In this document: piece by piece, positions 1 through 7,359 of the stretch
How the letters are laid out: each line of letters starts with the position of its first letter
How positions within the stretch are numbered: position 1 is the stretch's first letter
Source: Methylomonas sp. LW13
GTDB lineage: Bacteria; Pseudomonadota; Gammaproteobacteria; Methylococcales; Methylomonadaceae
Direction: 5' to 3'
NCBI RefSeq assembly: GCF_016865255.1
Contig: NZ_CP033381.1
Span: 2,852,001-2,916,000, forward strand
DNA: 64,000 nucleotides
Notes under the pieces: model-generated
Seen by the model: only the letters and a program-made list of their open reading frames with translations
Told to the model about the DNA's origin: nothing
The model's database searches: none
Program-made: the position numbers and the translations under genes

Positions 1-2
1 TA

Positions 3-485
3 CTCGACGGTGGTTGCGGTACGGGGCTGTGCGCGCCAGTATTAAAACCTTACGCACGTCTGCTTACGGGCGTAGATATTTCGTCGCGCATGCTTGGCAA
101 GGCGGCGGAAAGAGCGCTTTACGACGTTTTGGTAGAATCGGAACTGACTAGTTATCTAAAAGGGAAACAGCAATCGTTTGATCTGATAACAATGGCCGAC
201 ACACTGGTTTATTTTGGCAACCTAAGCGACATTTTCGCATTGGTCCGTCAAGCGTTGTTGCCGTTAGGGACATTTTGCTTCACTGTCGAATCCGCTAGTT
301 CGGTTGAAGCCTCTCTGGGTTATCAACTCAATGCTAGTGGTCGGTACAGTCACAGTAAGAGCTATCTCACTGAGCTGCTAAATGCACACGACTTCATACT
401 GCTACAAGAACACGAGGCAAACATAAGGCATGAGTTTGGTAAGCCTACGCTGGGTATGGGGTTCTTGACACAGATAGCACGCTAA
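3..485 (+). CDS. SAM-dependent methyltransferase, C-terminal part (5' end outside window)
   Basis: The reading frame is open from base 3, so the gene starts upstream of the window. The first visible residues are the SAM-binding motif I (LDGGCGTG) followed by an acidic TGVDIS motif, then 'FDLITMADTLVYFG', which is motif II-like, and 'GRYSHSKSYLTELL' near the end. This order matches the methyltransferase half of COG4976-type predicted methyltransferases, which often carry N-terminal TPR repeats; those repeats would lie outside the window. The methyl acceptor is unknown. It lies about 115 bp before the bufferin operon, in the same direction, but a candidate promoter separates them, so it is probably not part of that operon. 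Confidence 0.8.
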   Translation, partial: LDGGCGTGLCAPVLKPYARLLTGVDISSRMLGKAAERALYDVLVESELTSYLKGKQQSFDLITMADTLVYFGNLSDIFALVRQALLPLGTFCFTVESASSVEASLGYQLNASGRYSHSKSYLTELLNAHDFILLQEHEANIRHEFGKPTLGMGFLTQIAR

Positions 486-512
486 GAAACATCAAAGCAT
501 CGAAAAAAATTT

Positions 513-538
513 GTAAGGAATTCAAACTGACTCCGACT
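513..538 (+). promoter_or_regulatory. Candidate ECF-sigma-type promoter for the bufferin operon
   Basis: GTAAGG (513-518) and CGACT (534-538) are separated by 15 nt. This is the spacing and general look of ECF-sigma promoters, a 'GTAA' -35 and a 'CG-C' -10. Bufferin operons in other bacteria are known to be under ECF sigma control. The start codon of bufA is at 601. No 5'-end data; this is a pattern match only. Confidence 0.33.
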
Positions 539-600
539 GATGGAGCAGGAAGGCATTGTTGCTTGTCCTGATCATTTATCTATCTATCGGAGAGAACACC

Positions 601-924
601 ATGAACAAAAAAACCTTGTCTTTAACACTAGGCAGCGCGTTGGCTTCAACCTTGATGGGCGCGGCGCCCGCCATTCAAGCGGGCGAAAATCCGTTTACGA
701 TGTCCAGCATCAATTCTGCGCAACAATTGGCGGCTGACGGCAAATCGGCTGAGGCCGGTTGCAGCGCCAAGATGAAAGAAGGTAAATGCGGCGAAGGCAA
801 ATGTGGTGCCAACAAAATGAAGGACATGAAAGGCGCCGAGGGCGGCTGTAGTGCAAAAATGCCTGAAGGAGGCTGTAGTGGCAAAATGCCGGAAGCAGGT
901 TGCAGCGGTAAAACAGCGAAATAA
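601..924 (+). CDS. bufA: BufA-like bufferin precursor (Cys-rich periplasmic RiPP metallophore)
   Basis: A 107-aa precursor peptide. ATG 601 is preferred over 556 because it follows the ribosome site CGGAGAG and begins a typical signal peptide (residues 1 to about 27, MNKKTLSLTLGSALAS...AIQA|GEN). The mature part has six cysteines, all in short repeats: GCSAK, EGKCGEGKCG, GGCSAK, GGCSGK and AGCSGK. The EGKCG motif is the hallmark of bufferins, whose cysteines are converted to thiooxazole-type heterocycles by the DUF692 (MNIO) enzyme and then bind copper in the periplasm. The three C-terminal CS(A/G)K-MPE units look like an added tandem array. bufB starts 16 bp downstream. Confidence 0.85.
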   Translation: MNKKTLSLTLGSALASTLMGAAPAIQAGENPFTMSSINSAQQLAADGKSAEAGCSAKMKEGKCGEGKCGANKMKDMKGAEGGCSAKMPEGGCSGKMPEAGCSGKTAK

Positions 925-939
925 GCCGGAGTCGCGCCG

Positions 940-1812
940 ATGTCTATCACCCATCCTTTCCGTTTGAACGGCGCCGGTTTGGGCTTGCGCCGCAGCATGC
1001 TGTCGGCCTTGCAGGTTGAAGTGCCCCACTGCATCGATTTTTTCGAGGTATCACCGGAAAATTGGGTGGGCGTCGGCGGTCGTCTCGGCAAGCAATTTCG
1101 CCGCCTGACCGAGCGCCACCTGTTTGTGGCGCACGGTTTGGCCTTGTCGTTGGGCGGCCCCGCGCCGCTCGATACCGGGTTTTTAGGCGAACTGAAACAA
1201 TTTCTCGATCATCACGATTTTGCCCTATACACCGAGCATTTCAGCTTTTGCAGCGATGAGGGACATTTCTATGACTTATACCCGATCCCGTTTACCGAAC
1301 AGGCGGTCAAGCATGTCGCCAGCCGGATTCGCCAGACTCAGGATATTCTGGAACGGCCCATCGCCCTGGAAAACGCCTCTTACTATGTCCAGCCGCCACA
1401 GGCGGAGATGGACGAACTGACTTTTATCAATGCGGTATTGGCCGAAGCCGACTGTTACCTGCATCTGGATGTGAACAATATTTATGTCAACAGCGTTAAC
1501 CACGGCTACGATCCGGTGGCGTTTTTACGCGGCTTGCCCGGCGAGCGCATCGTTTATGGGCATGTGGCCGGTCACGACCTGGAGCCATCCGGCTTGATCA
1601 TCGACACCCACGGCCAGAATACCATAGCACCAGTTTGGGACTTGCTGGCCGAGGCTTATCGACGTTTTGGCGTGTTTCCGACCTTGGTGGAACGGGATAG
1701 CAATATTCCGCCCTTGGCCGAGTTATTGGTCGAAGTGGAACGGATCCGTGACTTGCAAAATGTTCATCGGCTCTACCGCAACCCCCATGACATCAGCGAG
1801 GTGGCGGCATGA
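940..1812 (+). CDS. bufB: BufB, MNIO-family (DUF692) multinuclear non-heme iron enzyme
   Basis: A 290-aa TIM-barrel enzyme of the DUF692/MNIO family. Family-typical motifs are visible in order: 'YTEHFSF', 'LENASYYV', 'LDVNNIYVN', 'GHVAGHD', 'IDTHGQ' and 'VERDSNIP'. The His, Asp, Glu and Asn residues in these motifs form the metal site in characterised members. Known MNIOs convert peptide cysteines into thiooxazoles or related heterocycles; here the substrate should be the upstream BufA-like peptide. It overlaps bufC by 4 bp (ATGA), so the two are translationally coupled. Full length for the family. Confidence 0.92.
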   Translation: MSITHPFRLNGAGLGLRRSMLSALQVEVPHCIDFFEVSPENWVGVGGRLGKQFRRLTERHLFVAHGLALSLGGPAPLDTGFLGELKQFLDHHDFALYTEHFSFCSDEGHFYDLYPIPFTEQAVKHVASRIRQTQDILERPIALENASYYVQPPQAEMDELTFINAVLAEADCYLHLDVNNIYVNSVNHGYDPVAFLRGLPGERIVYGHVAGHDLEPSGLIIDTHGQNTIAPVWDLLAEAYRRFGVFPTLVERDSNIPPLAELLVEVERIRDLQNVHRLYRNPHDISEVAA

Positions 1813-2570
1813 ACCCGACACCGGCCTTTCAACAACAGCAGCGGCAGTTTCTGAATTACTTGCGGCAACCGCAAACATCGCAGCTACCTGCAGGCTTCGC
1901 CCCTGAACGGCTGGCCGTGTATGTCGATCTACTCTATAACAAATTCGACGAGAGCCTGTCGGCCTGTTTTCCGGTCACCCGCAGTATATTATCTAAAGAA
2001 AAATGGCGGGCGTTGCTGCTGAATTTCATCGCAAAACATCGCTGCTTGACGCCGTATTACCGGCAGATTCCCGACGAATTTTTGCAGCATCTGCAACAGG
2101 AACGTGAGCATCTCGATGATTGGCCGTTTTTGGCCGAACTGGCGCAGTTCGAATGGATCGAATTACAGCTGTCAATTGCCGAGGCGGAGCCGGTCACGCG
2201 AAAGCAGTTGTCCGATGCCGAATTACTGGCCAATGTGCCTGTGTTTGCACCGGTCATGCAATTGTTGTGCTACCAATGGCCGGTGCAGGACATTGGACCA
2301 AACTTTTTGCCTAGTGAACCACAGACCACGGCGATTCATATCCTGGGTTTTCGCGATAGCGATGATCAAGTGCAGTTTGTAACCCTGAATATGGCCACGG
2401 CCAAGATGATCCTGTTGTTAAATAACGGCTTGACTGGGCAACAGGCCTTGCAAGCAATGAGTGGCGGCGAGCTCCCTGACGCGCAATTTTTAGAACTCAC
2501 CCAATTCGGTCAGCAGATTCTGGCCGATCTACATAGCCAGGGCGCGATTATCGATATTCGCCCGGTTTGA
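1809..2570 (+). CDS. bufC: BufC, DUF2063 partner protein of MNIO enzyme
   Basis: A 253-aa protein with the N-terminal DUF2063 signature: 'RLAVYVDLLYNKFDESLSACFP' between about residues 37 and 58 and 'HRCLTPYYRQIP' at about 78. In characterised bufferin and other MNIO systems this protein binds the precursor (RRE-like C-terminal region) and presents it to BufB. The start overlaps the end of bufB by 4 bp, and its own stop (2568-2570) is 17 bp before the DoxX start. No irregularity seen. Confidence 0.9.
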   Translation: MNPTPAFQQQQRQFLNYLRQPQTSQLPAGFAPERLAVYVDLLYNKFDESLSACFPVTRSILSKEKWRALLLNFIAKHRCLTPYYRQIPDEFLQHLQQEREHLDDWPFLAELAQFEWIELQLSIAEAEPVTRKQLSDAELLANVPVFAPVMQLLCYQWPVQDIGPNFLPSEPQTTAIHILGFRDSDDQVQFVTLNMATAKMILLLNNGLTGQQALQAMSGGELPDAQFLELTQFGQQILADLHSQGAIIDIRPV

Positions 2571-2587
2571 ACTTTGGAGCCTCACTG

Positions 2588-3142
2588 ATGAACGACCTCG
2601 CTAAATCCGCCCAAGATCCTTGTACAGCTTGTCTGATTCCTTCCTGCATCGAGCGGCTATGCACTATGCCTAGCCTGCTTTCTCACTGTTTCGACAGAAA
2701 CTTACAGGGCTTGGCGCCAATTTTTCTACGTCTGTTGTTGGCTTACGAGTTCGGCGAAGCCGGCCTGGAAAAACTCCATGGCGATAACTGGTTTGCCGAT
2801 GTGAGCTTCCCATTTCCGTTCAGCTTATTGCCAACGGATTTTAGCTGGACCTTGGCCACCGGCTTGGAAATCATCGCCCCGATGGCGTTGATCTTGGGAT
2901 TTATGACCCGCTTTTTTAGCGCGGCGCTAATGGTGTTGACCGTGGTGGCCATCGCGGCCGTACATTGGCCGGCCGAATGGCACACATTGGCCGAATTATG
3001 GAAAGGCTATGCCATCACCGATCAAGGTTATGGCAATTACAAATTGCCGTTGGTTTATTTGTTCATGCTCGGTTCGCTGCTGTTCAATGGCAGCGGCGGC
3101 TTGGCTATTGATACTTGGTTAAAACAACGCACAGCGGGTTAA
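2588..3142 (+). CDS. DoxX-family membrane protein of the bufferin operon
   Basis: A 184-aa DoxX-family protein with about four hydrophobic segments. One contains 'IFLRLLLAYEFGEAGLEKLHG', close to the DoxX consensus, and another 'ATGLEIIAPMALILGFMTRFF'. ATG 2588 has a good ribosome site (TTGGAGCC, 2574-2581); the upstream ATG at 2567 overlaps bufC but has none. DoxX proteins are standard fourth members of bufferin operons and may move electrons or help export, but the exact role is not known. The 5' region has an unusual Cys cluster (CTACLIPSCIERLC) before the first membrane segment. Confidence 0.82.
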   Translation: MNDLAKSAQDPCTACLIPSCIERLCTMPSLLSHCFDRNLQGLAPIFLRLLLAYEFGEAGLEKLHGDNWFADVSFPFPFSLLPTDFSWTLATGLEIIAPMALILGFMTRFFSAALMVLTVVAIAAVHWPAEWHTLAELWKGYAITDQGYGNYKLPLVYLFMLGSLLFNGSGGLAIDTWLKQRTAG

Positions 3143-3144
3143 AC

Positions 3145-3792
3145 ATGAAAAAATTCTGCTGGATATTTTTAACGATGCTATCGATGAATCACGGGGCGGT
3201 TGCCGATAACAAACTGCCTATCGGCGAGTTCAGCCAGAATCGCCTGGAAGGTTGGGAGCATAAAAGCTTCAAAGGCGAAACCGAATACAGTCTGCAAGCT
3301 ATCGATGGCGTGACGGTATTGACGGCCGATAGTCGTGCCGCCGGTTCCGGCATGTTCAAAGAGCAGCATATCGATCTGGAACAAACCCCGTTCCTGAACT
3401 GGTCGTGGCGCATCGGCAAGCGTTTGAACGGATTGAATGAACAAAGCAAACCCGGCGACGATTACGCGGCGCGGGTATATGTGGTGGTCAAAGGCGGGCT
3501 GGCGTTTTGGCAAACCAAGGCCATCAATTATGTCTGGGCCGGCAATACGAAAAAGGATACCGTCTGGCCCAATGCCTTTGCCGGTGATCATGCGATGATG
3601 TTGGCTTTACGTGGACCGGAAGCCTCACTGAATGTTTGGCAAACCGAAAAACGCAATGTCCGGGCCGATTTCAAGAAACTATTCGGTGAAGACATCACCG
3701 CTATCGATGCCGTCGCCATCATGACCGATACCGACAACAATGGCGGTCAAGCCGCTGCCACTTATGGCGACATCTGGTTTTCCAAGGATTAA
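3145..3792 (+). CDS. DUF3047 exported protein
   Basis: A 215-aa protein. ATG 3145 gives a clear signal peptide (MKKFCWIFLTMLSMNHGAVA|DN), so it is chosen over 3115, which lies inside the DoxX gene. The mature part has the DUF3047 motifs 'WSWRIGKRL', 'DDYAARVYVV', 'INYVWAG' and the terminal 'MTDTDNNGGQA...YGDIWF'. The family is periplasmic with a probable carbohydrate-binding-like beta fold, but no activity is assigned. Its start immediately follows the DoxX stop and its stop is 2 bp before the ArsS start, so it bridges the bufferin genes and the radical SAM gene in one transcript. Confidence 0.85.
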   Translation: MKKFCWIFLTMLSMNHGAVADNKLPIGEFSQNRLEGWEHKSFKGETEYSLQAIDGVTVLTADSRAAGSGMFKEQHIDLEQTPFLNWSWRIGKRLNGLNEQSKPGDDYAARVYVVVKGGLAFWQTKAINYVWAGNTKKDTVWPNAFAGDHAMMLALRGPEASLNVWQTEKRNVRADFKKLFGEDITAIDAVAIMTDTDNNGGQAAATYGDIWFSKD

Positions 3793-3794
3793 GC

Positions 3795-4757
3795 ATGCAC
3801 GACACCAAACCTCTGCTGATTAATAGTGACTTTCCGGCCCTATTCCGCAAGCCGCTGGAAGTGTTGCAAGTCAATCTCGGCTATTTGTGCAATCTGAGTT
3901 GCGTGCATTGCCATGTCAACGCCGGCCCCAAACGCACTGAGATGATGAGTCGGGAAACCATTGATCAGGTGCTGGATTTGGCTGAGGCCGCTAACATTGA
4001 CACGCTGGATTTGACCGGCGGCGCGCCGGAAATGCATCCGCAGTTTTTGTATCTGGTTCGTACTGCACGCCGATTGGGTATTAAAGTCATAGACAGATGC
4101 AATCTGACCATTTTGGAAGATCCACGCTATCGATTTTTGGCCGATTTTCTAGCGGAACATGAGGTAGAGATCGTTGCTTCCTTACCGTGTTATTTGCAAG
4201 AAAATGTTGATAAGCAGCGCGGCAAAGGTGTGTTCAAAGACAGTCTGGCGGCCTTGCAACGCCTGAATCGGCTGGGTTATGGTCAGCCGGACAGCGGATT
4301 GGCCTTGAATTTGGTTTTCAACCCGCAAGACGCCGTGTTGCCGCCCAACCAACAGCAACTGGAACAAGCTTACAAACAGCACTTGCAGCACCATTACGGC
4401 ATCGTCTTCAACCGCCTGTTTGCCATCGCCAATATGCCGATTCGGCGTTTTGGTAGCACCTTGATCAGTCATGGCCGCTTCGATTCTTACCTGGCGTTAT
4501 TAAAAGGCAGTTTTCGCGCCGAAAATCTTGAAAACCTGATGTGCCTGAATACTCTCAGCATCGATTGGCGAGGCTATGTTTACGACTGCGATTTTAATCA
4601 GATGCTGGATTTGCCGTTAGGTGCCGCAGCTAAACCCAAACAACATATTAACGAATTGCACCTGGAACAACTGCAAGACGCACCGATAGCCACCGCAGCC
4701 CATTGTTACGGTTGCACCGCCGGCCAAGGTAGCAGCTGCGGCGGGGCTTTGCTCTGA
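3795..4757 (+). CDS. arsS: ArsS-type radical SAM/Cys-rich protein (arsenosugar biosynthesis type)
   Basis: A 320-aa radical SAM enzyme. The cluster motif CNLSCVHC is at C32, C36 and C39. The C-terminus has the family's Cys-rich tail (C..C then 'CYGCTAGQGSSCGG'). This matches the radical SAM/Cys-rich (DUF3641, ArsS) family, proposed to attach an adenosyl-derived group to dimethylarsenite in arsenosugar formation. It forms one transcription unit with the bufferin genes (2-bp gap after DUF3047). Its usual partners, TIGR04283 and TIGR04282 glycosyltransferases, lie 5-8 kb downstream. No ArsM is visible in the window. The true substrate, arsenic or another soft element, cannot be decided from sequence. 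Confidence 0.85.
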   Translation: MHDTKPLLINSDFPALFRKPLEVLQVNLGYLCNLSCVHCHVNAGPKRTEMMSRETIDQVLDLAEAANIDTLDLTGGAPEMHPQFLYLVRTARRLGIKVIDRCNLTILEDPRYRFLADFLAEHEVEIVASLPCYLQENVDKQRGKGVFKDSLAALQRLNRLGYGQPDSGLALNLVFNPQDAVLPPNQQQLEQAYKQHLQHHYGIVFNRLFAIANMPIRRFGSTLISHGRFDSYLALLKGSFRAENLENLMCLNTLSIDWRGYVYDCDFNQMLDLPLGAAAKPKQHINELHLEQLQDAPIATAAHCYGCTAGQGSSCGGALL

Positions 4758-4777
4758 CTTTGGCCTTACCCGGACTT

Positions 4778-4804
4778 AAGCAAGCAATACAAAAGTGCTT
4801 GCTT
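4778..4804 (+). terminator. Hairpin after the bufferin-arsS operon
   Basis: Perfect 9-bp arms AAGCAAGCA (4778-4786) and TGCTTGCTT (4796-4804) lie 21 bp after the arsS stop. No T-run follows, so termination may be weak or Rho-assisted. Confidence 0.45.
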
Positions 4805-4839
4805 GGAGGTCCTGCCTATTACATAAAACATGCAAGAAT

Positions 4840-4852
4840 TTACATAATGTAA
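4840..4852. promoter_or_regulatory. 13-bp palindrome upstream of nrtS
   Basis: TTACATAATGTAA is a perfect palindrome around a central base, about 140 bp before nrtS. It could be a regulator site or chance in an AT-rich region. A related ATTAC-N6-GTAAT dyad lies at 6546-6561. Confidence 0.25.
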
Positions 4853-4987
4853 CCTTGATGGTATATTTTGAACAAAGAGCATGGCTTATCATTTTTATCG
4901 TCAGCGCTTAAGTGCAGGGTTTTATGCGCATTGATTTTTGCCATACAGCGCGCTCCAAATCTACATTTTTGTTAGAGGTGATCCTGG

Positions 4988-5287
4988 ATGGTTAAGTGGC
5001 TTGGTTGCAACGAAGCAGTCGGAAATTTCTTTGCAACATTACTGGATCTGCATTGCACGGCCGGTCGACTCGGCATATACCGCCGCTCCGGCAAGGTCGC
5101 TTTGGTAGTGGGAACCCTGTTGAATTTGATTAATCAGCCGCAAGCTGTGTTCGGCCTGCTGTCTTTGGATTACACGGCCATGCAACAACTCGATGTCTTC
5201 AAAGCGCTATTAACCTATGGAGTGCCATTTCTGGTGGCTTCCTACGGTGCTTTAACCACCATTGCTGAGCAGCGGACAGGGCCGTAA
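4988..5287 (+). CDS. nrtS: NrtS-like nitrate/nitrite transporter small subunit
   Basis: A 99-aa membrane protein. It has the family core 'ALVVGTLLNLINQPQAVFG' (about residues 36-54) followed by 'KALLTYGVPFLVASYGAL' (about 74-91), that is, two hydrophobic segments. This matches the NrtS family, small proteins that support nitrate/nitrite transport in cyanobacteria and other bacteria. The N-terminal 30 residues are less conserved. The ribosome site AGAGGTGATCC precedes ATG 4988. No other nitrate genes are nearby, so its role here is inferred from family only. Confidence 0.72.
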   Translation: MVKWLGCNEAVGNFFATLLDLHCTAGRLGIYRRSGKVALVVGTLLNLINQPQAVFGLLSLDYTAMQQLDVFKALLTYGVPFLVASYGALTTIAEQRTGP

Positions 5288-5354
5288 TCCCAGCCATTCA
5301 CTTGACCTAAAAACCTCTGCAACCCACTCCCTTAACGCCATACAGGAACGCCAC

Positions 5355-6419
5355 ATGTCCATACCCACCGAATCTATTGGCAGTATTCCCCGTCCGCCGC
5401 AATTGCTGGAAGCACTGCGGGAATTTCGCGCGGGCCGACTATCGCAACAACGACTCGATGCCTGCTACGACGAAGCGGTACGCGACACTTTACAACGTTT
5501 TGCAGACACCGGATCACCGGTGATCTCCGATGGCGAACAGACCAAGTCCAGCTTCGCCACCTACCCGTTGCTAGGTTTACACAATATCGCCGAAGACGGC
5601 ATCGTGATTCCATTTGCCGATGGCCATACCAGGCAATTACCCCGATTAACCACGGGACCATTTCGCTACGGCGTCTATGCCGGCGCATTTGTGCAGGCCG
5701 CCAAACGCTATACCACGCGCCCGCTCAAACAGGCGGTGATTTCGGCTTCCGCCTTGAGCCTGCTTTATCCGCCAGAAGGCATAACCGGTTACTCACGAGA
5801 AGCGTTCATCGATGACTTGGTCAAGGAAACGGTAGCGGATATTCGCGGCTGTTTGGACCAAGGCGCACACCATGTGCAAATCGATTTCACCGAAGGGCGA
5901 TTGTCGGTCAAACTCGATCCATCCAAGCAATTGCTGCGGCAGTTTATCGACCTGAACAACCGGGTATTGGCACACTTTACCCCGGAACAACGCCAACGCA
6001 TCGGCGTGCATACCTGTCCCGGCGGCGACCATGATTCCACCCACAGCGCCGATGTCGATTACGCCGAGCTGCTACCGAATTTGTTCCAGCTCAACGCCGG
6101 TAATTTCTACATGCAGATGGCTAACGAAAAAGAGCCAGAGCGCGTGTTGGCTATCATCAAGGACAATATTCGTCCCGACCAACGAGTGTTTGTCGGCGTT
6201 ATCGACGTGCTGAATCCCAACGTGGAAGAACCGGAATTGGTGCGAGATCGTGTATTGCGCGCAGCCGAATACATCCCGCTAAATCAGCTCGGCACCACCG
6301 ACGACTGCGGCTTTTCGCCTTTCGAAGACGACACATCAACCGGGCGGGACACGGCATTCGCCAAAATCAAAGCCCGCGTCATCGGCACGGAAATGGCTGC
6401 TAAGGTGTTGAATTACTGA
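5355..6419 (+). CDS. MetE-like cobalamin-independent methionine synthase II family protein
   Basis: A 354-aa protein related to the C-terminal catalytic half of MetE. The zinc-site pattern is visible: HTC in 'IGVHTCPGGDHDS', the glutamate in 'ANEKEPERV' and the distal cysteine in 'TTDDCGFSPF', followed by 'DTAFAKIKARVIGTEMAA'. ATG 5355 follows AGGA; the upstream start at 5262 would overlap nrtS. The family lacks the N-terminal MetE domain and uses methyl donors that are mostly unknown (corrinoid proteins or simple methyl compounds). With no corrinoid protein beside it, the donor cannot be named. Confidence 0.8.
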   Translation: MSIPTESIGSIPRPPQLLEALREFRAGRLSQQRLDACYDEAVRDTLQRFADTGSPVISDGEQTKSSFATYPLLGLHNIAEDGIVIPFADGHTRQLPRLTTGPFRYGVYAGAFVQAAKRYTTRPLKQAVISASALSLLYPPEGITGYSREAFIDDLVKETVADIRGCLDQGAHHVQIDFTEGRLSVKLDPSKQLLRQFIDLNNRVLAHFTPEQRQRIGVHTCPGGDHDSTHSADVDYAELLPNLFQLNAGNFYMQMANEKEPERVLAIIKDNIRPDQRVFVGVIDVLNPNVEEPELVRDRVLRAAEYIPLNQLGTTDDCGFSPFEDDTSTGRDTAFAKIKARVIGTEMAAKVLNY

Positions 6420-6585
6420 ATGCGGGTTCGAACGGGCCACAACTCGCAATGTCTAACGGGTAATGCAACGAATGTTAAACAAATGCATACGCCGTAATAA
6501 GGCTATGACAATTGAGCTCCTTCGGATTACGCCCTACAGCAATAAATTACATTAACGTAATATTTGAAATGGCTCGACAACTCGG

Positions 6586-7080
6586 TCATGGACAACTCGG
6601 ATCCCAAACCAGGCGACCAATATTGGTCAAATCAACGTTTTTGTTGACCGGACACTCCGGGCAATCCTGGCGATTGGGGCGATTTTGACAATTTACGCAT
6701 TGGCGGATCAGCATATCCGCACGCTCCAGATCACTGTCCAGTTCCTGCAAATCTTCCAGCAATCCCCGAATTCTTTTACGCAAATCATGCAGGAGCGGCT
6801 GCATCGCGGCCGATGCTTCTTTGCCGGAAGCACATTTCTGCCGGGTTTGAGCGAGCTTTTGAACCGAGTCCAGTTCGATGCCGACACGACCAAGCTGCAA
6901 CGCGATAGCCATACGTTTCAAATCTTTCCGAGCATAAAGACGTGTGCCGCCCTCGGTGCGGTCGGGGGCGATCAGTCCTAGTTCCTCGTACAGGCGAATC
7001 GTTCTTGGTGTAGTGCCGAGCTCTTCGGCCAATTCACCGATTTTGAGAACATTGCGCTGGTGTTTGGGCGGAAGGCGCAT
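6586..7080 (-). CDS. MerR-family transcriptional regulator with Cys-rich C-terminus
   Basis: A 164-aa MerR protein. The winged helix-turn-helix is at about residues 12-80 ('LKIGELAEELGTTPRTIRLYEELGLI...GTRLYARKDLKRM'), followed by a long dimerisation helix and a Cys-rich tail CVNC-N8-C-N2-C ('CVNCQNRPNRQDCPECP'). This tail could bind a thiophilic metal or an Fe-S/Zn centre, but it is not the CueR, MerR or SoxR pattern. The gene diverges from the TVP38-reductase gene (start 7360), which makes that operon the likely target. Confidence 0.88.
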   Translation of the reverse strand: MRLPPKHQRNVLKIGELAEELGTTPRTIRLYEELGLIAPDRTEGGTRLYARKDLKRMAIALQLGRVGIELDSVQKLAQTRQKCASGKEASAAMQPLLHDLRKRIRGLLEDLQELDSDLERADMLIRQCVNCQNRPNRQDCPECPVNKNVDLTNIGRLVWDPSCP

Positions 7081-7155
7081 AATGAGTTACAAAATATAAG
7101 GTAGACGTCACATAGTGTAGGTATTGCATTAACCGAATACAAATTCCCCTTACAA

Positions 7156-7176
7156 CACCGTCTGCCCGATACGGTG
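7156..7176. promoter_or_regulatory. Dyad CACCGT-N9-ACGGTG, candidate MerR operator
   Basis: Perfect 6-bp arms (7156-7161 and 7171-7176) with the ACC...GGT outline typical of MerR-family operators. It lies in the shared upstream region between the divergent MerR gene and the TVP38-reductase gene. No convincing -35/-10 pair with 19-bp spacing is seen around it. Confidence 0.4.
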
Positions 7177-7359
7177 CCTACTAACTCGTGAAGATATTTA
7201 TTCAGCCTGTTAAATTCAATTTGTTGAGATTTTTGTCAGGAATGACCGGCAAACACGACTAACAGGCAAGCCCAATAGTATTTAAGGAACACTGATGTTT
7301 AGCCTGACAACTTGCAAACACCCTCCGAAGCCTAGCCCACTCAGAATTGGTAGATCGGC

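Noticed and set aside
3..485. ArsM arsenite methyltransferase at the window start
   Set aside because: The visible part lacks the ArsM cysteines and matches the TPR-linked COG4976-type methyltransferase pattern instead.
646..1091. Long minus-strand ORFs over bufA and the start of bufB
   Set aside because: They are the complement of the repetitive Cys/Gly/Lys codons of bufA, have no ribosome site, and their translations are low-complexity.
6420..6585. tRNA-like T-loop (GGTTCGAAC) as an attachment site
   Set aside because: No acceptor, D or anticodon arms can be built around it; it is an isolated match.
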